Of a stretch of 64,000 nt of DNA, positions 54,590 to 63,853 are shown piece by piece. The stretch spans positions 1 through 64,000 of the forward strand of contig CAWAJT010000007.1 of NCBI GenBank assembly GCA_963782415.1. Direction: 5' to 3'. A program made the translations under genes and the position numbers. Source of the DNA: Bog-473 sp963782415 (GTDB taxonomy: Bacteria > Actinomycetota > Acidimicrobiia > Acidimicrobiales > RAAP-2). The notes under the pieces were generated by a model that worked only from the letters and a program-made list of their open reading frames with translations, did not search any database and was not told the origin of the DNA. Position 1 is the stretch's first letter. Each line of letters starts with the position of its first letter.

Positions 54590-55489
54590 TCACGCACCGA
54601 GGATGGTCAGGTCGAGCGCCCGCAGTCGATCCGGGTCGGCCAGGATGTCGAGGGCGACCACCTTCCCGCCCCGCACGGTGAAAGCGCCCACGGAGAAGGC
54701 CACGCCGTCGCGCGTGGTCACGGCGCCGGCCACACCGTTCACGAGCGCGGGATGGGTCAGCAGGCCGATCTGGGCGAACACCATGGCCCGCCGGGCCACC
54801 GCCTCGGCGCCGCGCACGGGGCCGGTTGCGATGGCGCCGCCGGGCAGGCCGGCCATGGCGCCCTGGTCGGCCCGGACCACGACGTCGGGGTCGAGCACGG
54901 CGAGCAGGGCGTCGAAGTCGCCGTTGCGCGAGGCGGCCACGAAGGCGTCGACCACCTCGCGCTGGCGCTCGACGTCGGTGTCGGGGACGGTCTGCTCGCC
55001 CTGGATGCGTCGCCGCGCCCGGCTGGCCAGCTGGCGGGCCGCCTCCGGCGAGCGCTCGACGATCGGCGCGATCTCGTCGAATGGCACGCCGAAGATGTCG
55101 TGGAGGACGAACGCGAGGCGCTCAGCCGGCGCCAGGGTGTCGAGCACGACGAGCAGGGCCACGCCGACGGAATCGGCGAGGAGGGCTTCGTGCTCGGGGT
55201 CGGTGCCGTCGGGTCGGTCCAAGACGATGTCCGGCATGTGGGGGCCCACCGGCTCCTCGTGGCGCGAGCGCCGCCCCCGCAACACGTTGAGCGCGACCCG
55301 GGAGACGACCGTCGTGAGCCAGGCGCGGAGGTTCTCGACGTCCGCCGTGTCCGCCCGGTTGTAGCGCACCCACGCCTCCTGGACGGCGTCGTCCGCTTCG
55401 GCGAACGACCCGAGCATGCGATACGCCACGGCGCGCAGGTGCGGCCGCTGCTCCTCGAAGCGCTCGGCCTTGTCGACCCCGTCGTCCAT
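54590..55489 (-). CDS. ECF sigma factor, SigJ/ECF41-like with SnoaL-like tail
   Basis: ATG 55489 (MDDGVDKAERFEEQRPHLRA) with GAGAGGG upstream; the open frame runs to 55651. 299 residues: sigma2 (AYRMLGSFAEADDAVQEAWV, WLTTVVSRVALNVLRGRRSR), sigma4 (LDTLAPAERLAFVLHDIFGV, PFDEIAPIVERSPEAARQLA) and a C-terminal NTF2-like domain (DALLAVLDPDVVVRADQGAM) typical of ECF41/SigJ. In this group the tail itself senses or restrains activity. Convergent with the esterase, three bases apart. Confidence 0.9.
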   Translation of the reverse strand: MDDGVDKAERFEEQRPHLRAVAYRMLGSFAEADDAVQEAWVRYNRADTADVENLRAWLTTVVSRVALNVLRGRRSRHEEPVGPHMPDIVLDRPDGTDPEHEALLADSVGVALLVVLDTLAPAERLAFVLHDIFGVPFDEIAPIVERSPEAARQLASRARRRIQGEQTVPDTDVERQREVVDAFVAASRNGDFDALLAVLDPDVVVRADQGAMAGLPGGAIATGPVRGAEAVARRAMVFAQIGLLTHPALVNGVAGAVTTRDGVAFSVGAFTVRGGKVVALDILADPDRLRALDLTILGA

Positions 55490-55589
55490 TGCTGGCAGCC
55501 CTCTCGCGTCACGTGTCATACCCAGGTGACCCGGCCGGGGCGCACGATGTGACGACCGGGGCATCGCCCCAGGTGGGAGTCGGTTCGGG

Positions 55590-56411
55590 TCAGTTGATGA
55601 TGTCGATCGGCGTCCCGGCCGGGATGACCGAGAGCTGGGCCAGGTCGGCATCGTGGAGCCGGATGCACCCGTGCGAAATGGCGGCGCCCGTCGTCCCGAT
55701 CAGCGAGTCGTCGTAGGCCGTGATCGGCCCGTGGATCCCGATGACGGCGTCGCCCGAGTTCTCCCAGTCCGTGATGGTGTCGGAGTGGTCCGACGTGACG
55801 AGCACGAAGGGGCCGTAGCCGGGACCGGGGGACGGATACTGCATCGGCATGAAGTACTGACCCGGCGGTGTGGGGTCGTCGGGGGCGCCGATACCCGCGG
55901 GGAAGTCGAAGACCAGCACGCCGTTGTCGTAGACCAAGAGGTGCTCGGTCGCGAGGTCGACCACCATGTCGTAGGAGGTGCTCGACAGCGTGACGTCGCT
56001 CCGGCGCACCCAGATCGTCGACCCGTTGGGGCGCTGGGCCAGGCGGACGTCGAGCCACCCGGGCTCGGTGCTGACGACGGGAAGGATGGAGGGGTAGCCG
56101 TACCACGAGCCCGGCACGGTCATGTCGGGCGCGGCCGCCTGGGGCGACGCGTAGCCCGGGATGACCCCATGGGTCGTGGCCACCGTGGTGCTCGCCACCG
56201 GGTCGCCGGGGACCGGTGCCGTCGTCGTGGTGGTCGGAGACGAGGTGGTCGTGGTCGTGCTCGGGGCGGCCGCGCCGGCGCCTGCCGAGCCCGATGAGAC
56301 AGCGGGCGTCCCCGAGAAGTCGCCGACGACGGTGACGACGAGCGCGGCGAGGCCCAGCGCCATCACGCCCGACCCCACCAGGACACCGATCCGCCGCCGA
56401 CGCTGGACCAT
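55590..56411 (-). CDS. L,D-transpeptidase (YkuD) with membrane anchor
   Basis: 273 residues: one N-terminal helix (GVLVGSGVMALGLAALVVTV), a Thr/Ser-rich linker, an SH3-like part, then YkuD domain with VIGIHGPITAYDDSLIG and ISHGCIRLHDADL, which holds the catalytic Cys and His. Forms 3-3 peptidoglycan links or attaches protein outside the membrane. Unusually short linker between SH3 and YkuD. Confidence 0.9.
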   Translation of the reverse strand: MVQRRRRIGVLVGSGVMALGLAALVVTVVGDFSGTPAVSSGSAGAGAAAPSTTTTTSSPTTTTTAPVPGDPVASTTVATTHGVIPGYASPQAAAPDMTVPGSWYGYPSILPVVSTEPGWLDVRLAQRPNGSTIWVRRSDVTLSSTSYDMVVDLATEHLLVYDNGVLVFDFPAGIGAPDDPTPPGQYFMPMQYPSPGPGYGPFVLVTSDHSDTITDWENSGDAVIGIHGPITAYDDSLIGTTGAAISHGCIRLHDADLAQLSVIPAGTPIDIIN

Positions 56412-56484
56412 CCCACCTCCGATCTGCGCAATCGTACCGGCCTCCGTGGCGCCCGGATCCCCGGGGAATGCGAGGATTCCGGGT

Positions 56485-56868
56485 ATGGCTGCGCGTCAAC
56501 AGGTGTCGTCGGGCTCGCCCTTCGAGCCCACCATCGGCTTCAGTCGGGCCGTCCGGGTGGGGGACCGGGTCGTCGTCTCCGGGACGGGTCCGGTCGTCGA
56601 GGGCGGCCGCTGCCCCGAGGACGCAGCGGACCAGGCGCGCCGGTGCTTCGCCATCATCGAGGCGGCGCTGGACAAGGCGGGCGGATCGCTCGACGACGTC
56701 GTGCGCACGCGCATGTACATCACGTCGGTCGTGCACGGCGATGCGGTCGGCGCCGTGCACGGCGAGCTGCTCGGGCACGTGCGGCCGGCGGCCACCATGG
56801 TCGTCGTGGCGGGATTGCTCGATCCCGCCTGGAAAGTGGAGATCGAAGCCGAGGCGGTGCTGCCCTGA
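56485..56868 (+). CDS. RidA-family protein
   Basis: ATG 56485 (MAARQQVSSGSPFEPTIG); the frame is open to 56161 on the antisense of the transpeptidase. 127 residues: GFSRAVRVGDRVVVSGTGPV, DQARRCFAIIEAALDKAGGS, VVRTRMYITSVVHGDAVGAV (conserved Arg), ending VEIEAEAVLP. RidA proteins hydrolyse reactive enamines; several subgroups lack that Arg, but it is present here. Confidence 0.9.
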   Translation: MAARQQVSSGSPFEPTIGFSRAVRVGDRVVVSGTGPVVEGGRCPEDAADQARRCFAIIEAALDKAGGSLDDVVRTRMYITSVVHGDAVGAVHGELLGHVRPAATMVVVAGLLDPAWKVEIEAEAVLP

Positions 56869-56897
56869 GGGGCTGATCCCGCGGCGTCGCCCCAGCC

Positions 56898-58035
56898 CTA
56901 TGCGACCAACCCGGCCACGGTGGCCGCGATGATGTTCGTACCGCGCTGGTCGCCGACGACACCGGCCTCCATGCGGTTCATGACGTAGCAGACCGCGAGC
57001 TCGGCGTCCTGGTCGACGATGATGACGGACCCGCCGTAGCCGCCCCAGTAACAGGCGCGCGGGCCGAGCGGCATCTCGGGCGGGTTACTCAGGCCGTAGC
57101 CCATCCCCATGCGCTGGGGTACGCCCAGCACCTTGTCGATGCCCTCCGCCTGTACCTCGAAGATCGGATCGGTACCGGCGGCCGAGAGCAGCCGGACACC
57201 GCGGGCCTCACCCCGTCCGGCGATGATCGATTGGACGGCGGCCACCGAGCGCGCATTGCCCTGGCCGTTGGCGGCGGGGATCTCGGCGCGCCGCCACCAC
57301 TCCTGGTGCGCGTTGGTGGCATCGATGGGCGGGTTCATGAACGTCTTCATCATGAGGCGGGAGACCTGGGCCCCCATGGCCGCGACGTCGATCGGTGGCG
57401 GTGGGATCACGTTCGACACGCGGTGGTCCTCGCTGGCCGGCAGGCCGATGAAGAAGTCGGCCTCGAGCGGCTTGGCCACCTCGCGGGCGAAGAAGCTGCC
57501 GATGCTCTCGCCGGTGATACGGCGGACGATCTCACCGATGAGGTAGCCCTGGGTCAGGGCGTGGTATCCCGAGCCGGTGCCCGGCTCCCACCAGGGCGCC
57601 TGCGCGGCCAGCCGTGATGTGCACAGGTCCCAGTTCGCCAGATCCTCCGCGGCCAGCGGCTCCTCCCACCCGCTCAGCCCCGAGGTGTGCCCCATGATGT
57701 GGCGCACCTCGATGTTCTCCTTGCCGGCGGCAGCGAACTCGGGCCAGTAGGTGCTGACGGGCGCGTGGAAGTCGAGCTCGCCTCGATCGTGCAGCATGAG
57801 GGCGACGAGGAACGTCATGGTCTTGGTCGTCGACCAGACGTTGGTCAGGGTGTCGCGTTCCCACGGGTCGCGTCTTCGCCTCGTCGGCCCAGCCGCCCCA
57901 GATGTCGACCACCGGCTCGCCGTGCACGAACACGGCCACCGAGGCGCCGATGTCGGCCCCCGATTCGATCTGGTCGGCGAGCGTGGTGCGCACTGCGTCG
58001 AAACGCGGCTCGCAGGTTCCGTGCACCTCTGCCAT
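56898..58035 (-). CDS. serine hydrolase (class C beta-lactamase/EstB-like), frame interrupted near 57866
   Basis: ATG 58035 (MAEVHGTCEPRFDAV) behind AAGGGGGAA. The break is at a CCC run (plus strand GGG 57865-57867); dropping one C gives AKTRPWERDTLTNVWS. Catalytic SxxK is STTK, tyrosine in GSGYHALTQGYLIG, and a late GGYGGSVIIVD. About 378 residues restored. No signal peptide, so more likely an esterase than a secreted beta-lactamase. Confidence 0.85.
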
Positions 58036-58165
58036 GGGTTCCCCCTTCTCGTGCGGGTGGGCCGATCGAGACATGGTCGGCCAGCGCAACCTATTGATCC
58101 GGCGGGCGGCGCGCCAGCGGGACCGTCTGGACCGGGCTCGTGACCGCGGTCGCTATCGTCCGTTT

Positions 58166-59587
58166 GTGCAGCGTGCAGACGCCCTGGTGGTCGGCTCGGG
58201 ACCCAACGGCCTCGCGGCGGCGCTGACGCTGGCCCGGGCGGGCCTCGGCGTCGAGGTCTTCGAGGGGGCGCCGACCATCGGGGGCGGGACGCGCACCGAG
58301 CCCCTGACGCTGGACGGTTTCCGTCACGATGTGTGCTCGGCGGTGCATCCAGCGCTGGTGGCCTCTCCGTTCTTCCGCTCCCTCGACCTGGCCGCCCTGG
58401 GCATCGTGCTGCGCCAACCCGAGGTCGCCTACGCCCATCCGCTCGACGGGGGCCGGGCCGCCGCGCTCCACCGCGACGTGGCCGAGACAGCCGCGCACCT
58501 CGGTGGCGACGAGGCGGCGTACCGGGACCTGATGCAGCCGCTGGTCGAGGGGCTGGAGCGGATCGTCCCCTATGTCCTGGGGCCGATGCGCACGCTCCCG
58601 CGCCACCCGCTGGCCCTGGCCCGCTTCGCGCTGGTCGGCACGCCGTCGATCCAGCGCACCGCACGACGGTTCACCACCGACGCGGCACGGGCCCTCGTCG
58701 CCGGCGCTGCGGCGCACTCCATGGAGCCGCTCACCTCGCCGTTGACATCGGCGTTCGGTCTCCTCCTCGCCGCGCTGGGCCACGGTGCCGGGTGGCCCGT
58801 GGTGGAAGGCGGCAGCGCGGCCATCACGACGGGCCTGGCGAGCGAGCTACGCCGCCTCGGGGGTGTCATCCACACCGGCGCGTGGGTGACGTCGTTGCGC
58901 GAGCTCCCGCCGGCACGCGCCGTCCTGCTCGACACGTCGCCGCGCGCCTTCGTGACGCTGGCAGGGCGTCAGCTCTCGCGCCGGTCCGGCCGCCCGTGGG
59001 CGCGCTTCCGCCCGGGCTGGGGCACCTGCAAGGTGGACTGGGCACTCGACGGGCCCGTTCCGTGGCGGGCCGAGGCCTGTCGACGCACCGCCACCGTCCA
59101 CGTCGGCGGCACCTTCGACGAGGTGGCGCACGCCGAGGCCGCGGTCGGTGCCGGGCGCCACGCCGATCGCCCTTTCGTGCTGGTCGCCCAACCGAGCCTG
59201 GTCGACCCGACCCGGGCGCCGGCGGGGAAGCACGCGTTGTGGGGTTACTGCCACGTCCCCAACGGGTCGCCCGTGGACATGAGCGAGCGGATGGAGGCCC
59301 AGATCGAGCGTTTCGCCCCGGGCTTCCGAGACCTCGTCCTGGCCCGCCGGGTGCGCACCGCCGACGTGGCCGAGTTCCACAACCCCAACCTGCTCGGTGG
59401 CGACGTCAACGGCGGCGCGGCTTCGCTGCGCCAGACGGTGTTCCGCCCGGTGGCGCGGTGGAACGAGTACCGCACGCCGGTCGAGGGCGTGTATCTCTGC
59501 TCGGCGTCGACGCCTCCGGGCGGCGGCGTCCACGGGATGTGCGGGGTGGCGGCGGCCGAGGTCGCGTTGCGCGACCGCTTCGACTGA
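58166..59587 (+). CDS. FAD/NAD(P)-dependent oxidoreductase (phytoene desaturase-like)
   Basis: GTG 58166, no RBS, possibly leaderless. 473 residues: ALVVGSGPNGLAAALTLARA, the GG motif IGGGTRTEPLTLDG, substrate region with MEPLTSPLTSAFGLL, and the C-terminal FAD contact LCSASTPPGGGVHGMCGVAA. Relatives are the pyridine nucleotide-disulfide/phytoene dehydrogenase-related proteins of actinobacteria, mostly of unknown substrate. Confidence 0.9.
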   Translation: MQRADALVVGSGPNGLAAALTLARAGLGVEVFEGAPTIGGGTRTEPLTLDGFRHDVCSAVHPALVASPFFRSLDLAALGIVLRQPEVAYAHPLDGGRAAALHRDVAETAAHLGGDEAAYRDLMQPLVEGLERIVPYVLGPMRTLPRHPLALARFALVGTPSIQRTARRFTTDAARALVAGAAAHSMEPLTSPLTSAFGLLLAALGHGAGWPVVEGGSAAITTGLASELRRLGGVIHTGAWVTSLRELPPARAVLLDTSPRAFVTLAGRQLSRRSGRPWARFRPGWGTCKVDWALDGPVPWRAEACRRTATVHVGGTFDEVAHAEAAVGAGRHADRPFVLVAQPSLVDPTRAPAGKHALWGYCHVPNGSPVDMSERMEAQIERFAPGFRDLVLARRVRTADVAEFHNPNLLGGDVNGGAASLRQTVFRPVARWNEYRTPVEGVYLCSASTPPGGGVHGMCGVAAAEVALRDRFD

Positions 59588-59622
59588 GACCGACGACTCG
59601 TTGCGACGACCGACGGAAAAGA

Positions 59623-59646
59623 GTCGCCCCCGGCCTGTCGGGCGAC
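59623..59646. terminator. hairpin between convergent genes
   Basis: GTCGCCC (59623-59629) pairs with GGGCGAC (59640-59646). It lies between a plus gene ending at 59587 and a minus gene ending at 59691. Confidence 0.5.
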
Positions 59647-59690
59647 GCTGACGTACGACGCTTGCGACTGCGGCGCGGGTTGTGTCCGCG

Positions 59691-61364
59691 TCAGCCCTCG
59701 TGCGGCGCACGCACCACGTCGTCGCGGCCCGGCAGCTCCATGCGACGGGTGGTGGTGACGGCCTCCAACAGCCGCCGGTCGTGCGACACGAGCAGGAGGG
59801 TTCCGCCGAAGCCCTGCAACGCCGACTCGAGCTGCTCGATGGCGGGGAGGTCGAGATGGTTCGTCGGCTCGTCGAGGACGAGGAAATTCACGCCGAGCGC
59901 GGCGAAGGCGGCCAGGTCGGCCCGCGTGCGTTCACCGGGCGAGAGCGACGACGAGGGCCGCACGACCGCCTCCGCTCCGAGTCCGAATTTCGCCAAATGT
60001 GAGCGGGCCTGGTCCCGTACCAGACCGGTGGCCCTCGCGAATGCGTCGGCCAGGCTGGAACGGTCGCCGAGGATGCGCCGGTCTTGGGCGAGCTCGCCGA
60101 TCACGACGCTGGGGCCGATGCGGCGACTCCCCGCGGCGAGCGGCAGTCGGCCGAGCACCGCCTCCACGAGGGAGGTCTTTCCGGACCCATTGGGACCCAC
60201 CAGCGCCACGCGGTCACCCCACGCGATGTCCACCGTGAACGGGCCGAGCGTGAACGCACCGCGCTCCACCACTGCATCATCCAGTCGCACGACGACGTCG
60301 CCCGATCGGGCTGCTTCGCTGATAGTGAAGCGCAGATCCCAGCCCTCCCATGGTTTCTCGACGACCGGGAGTGCGTCGAGGGCGCGATCCGTCCTCCGGG
60401 CGCGACCGGCCAGGGACTCGGTTCTCTCGATCCGGAAGTCGCGCTGCGTCTTGTCGTTGTCGCGTGGCCTCTTCTTCTCGCGCGCCACCCCCGTCGTCGC
60501 CCATTGACGCTCGCGTCGGGCCCGCTTTCGCAGCTCGTTGCGTTGCGCTTCGTACACGGCGTAGTCCACTGACGCGTGTGCCCGATCAGTGGCGCGCTCG
60601 TTCTGGTAGGCGGCCCACCCACCGCCATAGGTGCGTCCATGGCGGGCGTGTTCGTCGAGCTCGAGGACGTCGGTCACGGTTCGTTCGAGGAAGGCGCGGT
60701 CGTGCGACACGATCACCATGCCTCCGCGACGCCGCGCCACGACATCCTCCAGTCGGGCCAGCCCGTCGAAGTCCAGATCGTTGGTCGGTTCGTCGAGCAG
60801 CGTGATGTCGAAGCGGGCGAGGAGAATGGCTGCCAGGGCGACTTTGGCTTCCTGTCCGCCCGAAAGCGTGGCCACGGAGTGGCTCCCCACGTCGACAGGG
60901 AGCCCGACCTGAGCGTACGTGCGCACGAGGTGGGCCTCGAAGTCGCCGGCCGATGTCGACTCGTAGCGGGCCAACGCGGCGGCGTACCGGTCGCCGGCTT
61001 CGGGACTCCCCGTGGCAAGGGCCGAGGCCGCTGCCGCCAGCTCATGTTCGGCTGCGGACACGCCGGCCCGGCGAGAGAGCGCGGCCGCCACGGTCTCGTC
61101 GCCGTCCCGGATGTGTTCTTGGTGCAGGTAACCGATTGCCGACGTGGTCGGATCGATGCGTCGCTCCCCTGAGGTCGGCACGAGCAGGCCCGCCAGTATC
61201 TGCAGGAGCGTCGACTTGCCGACGCCGTTGGGGCCGACCACGCCGAGGCAGGTCTCCGGACCGACGGTGAGCGAGATGTCGTCGAGCACGGTACGGCCGC
61301 CGCGTTCGTGGTGCAGGTGGCGGGCGACGATGGTCGCGTGTGGTGCGGCAGGGAGGGAAGGCAT
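59691..61364 (-). CDS. ABC-F family ATPase
   Basis: 557 residues with two ATPase halves and no membrane helices: Walker A GPNGVGKST and GPNGSGKTS, signatures LSGGQ and LSPGE, Walker B LLDEPTNDLD and LVLDEPTNHLD, switch His in IVSHDR and LVSHDR. The linker between halves is basic (KRARRERQWATTGVAREKKR), as in ribosome-acting ABC-F proteins. Either translation factor or antibiotic resistance type; the family cannot be split further by eye. Confidence 0.95.
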   Translation of the reverse strand: MPSLPAAPHATIVARHLHHERGGRTVLDDISLTVGPETCLGVVGPNGVGKSTLLQILAGLLVPTSGERRIDPTTSAIGYLHQEHIRDGDETVAAALSRRAGVSAAEHELAAAASALATGSPEAGDRYAAALARYESTSAGDFEAHLVRTYAQVGLPVDVGSHSVATLSGGQEAKVALAAILLARFDITLLDEPTNDLDFDGLARLEDVVARRRGGMVIVSHDRAFLERTVTDVLELDEHARHGRTYGGGWAAYQNERATDRAHASVDYAVYEAQRNELRKRARRERQWATTGVAREKKRPRDNDKTQRDFRIERTESLAGRARRTDRALDALPVVEKPWEGWDLRFTISEAARSGDVVVRLDDAVVERGAFTLGPFTVDIAWGDRVALVGPNGSGKTSLVEAVLGRLPLAAGSRRIGPSVVIGELAQDRRILGDRSSLADAFARATGLVRDQARSHLAKFGLGAEAVVRPSSSLSPGERTRADLAAFAALGVNFLVLDEPTNHLDLPAIEQLESALQGFGGTLLLVSHDRRLLEAVTTTRRMELPGRDDVVRAPHEG

Positions 61365-61664
61365 AGAGGGAGCTCCGGAACTGGACGGGTCGGGACGACG
61401 GAAGAAGTGGCGCGTGCCGCACGTAGCGGCGGCCGGGGACGCGTCGAGCTCTATCTCACGGTGTCACTGTAGCGCTGCGGACCTGTCGCGCTCCGTGTGG
61501 GCCGAGCTCTGGGCGTCGGACGGGTCGTCCGGGGGTCGGGGGTCGGGGGACCGGGGGATGTTCTGTAGTGTCGAGCGGCCGGGCGTGCGCTTCCCGATCG
61601 GGCGTGATCCTCGACGGCGCGGCGTACGACCAGACGACCCGGCGTTCGCACCAAGGGGGCAGGC

Positions 61665-63827
61665 ATGCCGATCGCCATCACCGACGAGCACCAGCAGCTC
61701 GGAGCGTCCGTGCGAGGGGTGCTGACCGATGCCGACGCGTTGGCCGCCAACCGCGCCCTGCTTGAGGCCGACACGGAACCGCGCCCAACCTTTTGGCAGT
61801 CCATGGCCGAACTCGGCTGGCTGGGTATCCATCTGCCCGAGGCGCACGGGGGCGCCGGCGCCGGCCTCGGAGAACTCGTGGTCGTGCTCGAGGAAACCGG
61901 GCGTCAGGTCGCTCCGGGTCCGTTCCTCCCGACCGTGCTGGCGTCCGCCGCCGTCGCCCAGTGCGGCAGCGAGGAGCAGCAGGCGGCGCTGCTGCCGGGC
62001 CTTGCTGACGGCAGCGTCGTGGCCGCGCTCGGCTCCGGCGGCTCCCTCACCATGGCGGAGGGGACGCTCGACGGTGATGCGGGTGTCGTGCTGGGCGGGG
62101 CGGCGGCCGACCTGCTCCTGTTGCGGGCAGGCGGCGACATGGTGGTCGTACGACGTGACGCAGCGGGCCTGTCGTTCAGCGGCACGAAGGATCTCGACCC
62201 TTCTCGTCGATCGGCGTCGGTCAGCGTGGCGTCGGTGGCGGTGACCGACGCCGATGTGCTCCACGGCGCGGCGCGGCGCGCCCGCGCCCTGGCCCGCACC
62301 CTCGGTGCGGCCGAGGCAGTGGGTGTCATGGCGGCCTGCACGGAACACGCGGTCGCCTACGCCAAGGAGCGTGTCCAGTTCGGACGGACGATCGGCACGT
62401 TCCAAGCAGTGAAGCACCACTGCGCCGACCTCCTCGTGGCGGCGGAGCTGGCCACGGCCGCCGTGTGGGAGGCCGCTCGCGCCTCGGCAGACTCGCTGGA
62501 CGAGTTCGATCTGACGGCGGCCATGGCGGCCCACCTCGCCTTCGGGCCGGCCGTGCACAGCGCGGAGATGAACATCCAGATCCACGGCGGCATCGGATTC
62601 ACCTGGGAGAACGATCCCCACCTGTTCCTGCGTCGGGCCCTGGTCCTCAAAGCGGTGCTCGGTGCGCCCAGCGACGCAGAGGACGTGACGGCGCACGCGG
62701 CGCGGGGCACGCGACGCGAGGCCACGCTCGACCTGCCGCCGGAGGCCGAGACCATCCGGGCCGACGTGCGCGTCGAGGCCCAGAGAATCGCCGCCCTGGA
62801 GGGCAAGGAGCAGCGCAAGGCGCTCGTGCAGTCGGGGCTCTTGGTGCCGCACTGGCCCGCGCCGTGGGGTCGCGGCGCCGGAGCCGTGGAGCAGATCGTC
62901 ATCGACGAGGAACTGCGGGGCGCCGGCGTCAAGGTCCCGGGGCTCGGCATCACCGGATGGAACATCATGACCGTCAACCAGTACGCCACGCCGGACCAGG
63001 TGGAGCGCTGGGTCTTCCGGACGCTCATGGGCGAGTACGTCTGGTGCCAGCTGTTCAGCGAACCGGACGCCGGCTCGGACGCTGCCGCCGTCACCACCAG
63101 GGGGGCGCGGGTCGACGGAGGCTGGGTGGTCAACGGCCAGAAGGTGTGGACCAGCGGCGCCCAGTATTGCCACCTCGGCCTGGCCACGGTGCGGACCAAT
63201 CCGGACGCACCCAAACACGCTGGCATCACGACCATGGTGATCGACATGCACGCGCCCGGTGTCGAGGTGCGCCCCTTGCGTCAGATTACCGGCAATGCTG
63301 ACTTCAACGAGGTCTTCTTCAACGACGTGTTCGTTCCCGACGACGACGTCGTCGGCACGCCCGACGACGGGTGGACCGTTGCCCGCTCGACCTTGGGCAA
63401 CGAGCGCGTGTCGATCGGCGGAGGCTCGGGCGGGATCTTCCGCAACATGGACCTCCTGGCGCTGCTCAAGAGCGGCGGCGAGCGCGTGCCCGGTGCCGCG
63501 GCACGCGTCGGTGCCATCCTCACCAAGGAGCACACCCTGAAGATGCTGAATTTGCGGCGAGCGCAGCGCGCCGTCAGCGGCTCCGGCCCTGGACCAGAGG
63601 GCAACGTCACCAAATTGGTGCTGGCCGAGCACGGGCACGACCGGGCTCGCCTGCAGGCTGATCTGGTCGGGCCGGCCACGGCGTTTCTCGACGGGGACGC
63701 CGCACTGGCGGGATTCACCCAACTCGGTACCAGGGCGATGTCGATTGCCGGCGGCACCTCGGAGATCACCCGGAATCAGATCGCCGAGCGGATTCTCGGT
63801 CTGCCCAGAGATCCATTGATCTCGTAA
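61665..63827 (+). CDS. fused double acyl-CoA dehydrogenase
   Basis: 720 residues holding two ACAD modules. Module one (1-345): ITDEHQQLGASVRGVLTDAD, GWLGIHLPEAHGGAGAGL and QIHGGIGFTWENDPHLFLRR. Module two (350-720): WCQLFSEPDAGSDAAAVTTR, GQKVWTSGAQYCHLGLA, ending GGTSEITRNQIAERILGLP. In split actinobacterial systems (as in cholesterol side-chain FadE pairs) the two halves are separate chains forming a heterotetramer, so the fusion would give a dimer of one chain. Substrate unknown. Confidence 0.9.
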   Translation: MPIAITDEHQQLGASVRGVLTDADALAANRALLEADTEPRPTFWQSMAELGWLGIHLPEAHGGAGAGLGELVVVLEETGRQVAPGPFLPTVLASAAVAQCGSEEQQAALLPGLADGSVVAALGSGGSLTMAEGTLDGDAGVVLGGAAADLLLLRAGGDMVVVRRDAAGLSFSGTKDLDPSRRSASVSVASVAVTDADVLHGAARRARALARTLGAAEAVGVMAACTEHAVAYAKERVQFGRTIGTFQAVKHHCADLLVAAELATAAVWEAARASADSLDEFDLTAAMAAHLAFGPAVHSAEMNIQIHGGIGFTWENDPHLFLRRALVLKAVLGAPSDAEDVTAHAARGTRREATLDLPPEAETIRADVRVEAQRIAALEGKEQRKALVQSGLLVPHWPAPWGRGAGAVEQIVIDEELRGAGVKVPGLGITGWNIMTVNQYATPDQVERWVFRTLMGEYVWCQLFSEPDAGSDAAAVTTRGARVDGGWVVNGQKVWTSGAQYCHLGLATVRTNPDAPKHAGITTMVIDMHAPGVEVRPLRQITGNADFNEVFFNDVFVPDDDVVGTPDDGWTVARSTLGNERVSIGGGSGGIFRNMDLLALLKSGGERVPGAAARVGAILTKEHTLKMLNLRRAQRAVSGSGPGPEGNVTKLVLAEHGHDRARLQADLVGPATAFLDGDAALAGFTQLGTRAMSIAGGTSEITRNQIAERILGLPRDPLIS

Positions 63828-63853
63828 CCGGCCGGCTCCACCCGGATGCGAGA

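Noticed and set aside
58333..60507. 724-codon plus-strand open frame
   Set aside because: A shadow of the oxidoreductase and antisense of the ABC-F gene: Arg/Pro/Gly-rich, no motifs.
61464..63722. 752-codon minus-strand open frame
   Set aside because: Antisense shadow of the fused acyl-CoA dehydrogenase; low-complexity His/Arg/Gly composition.
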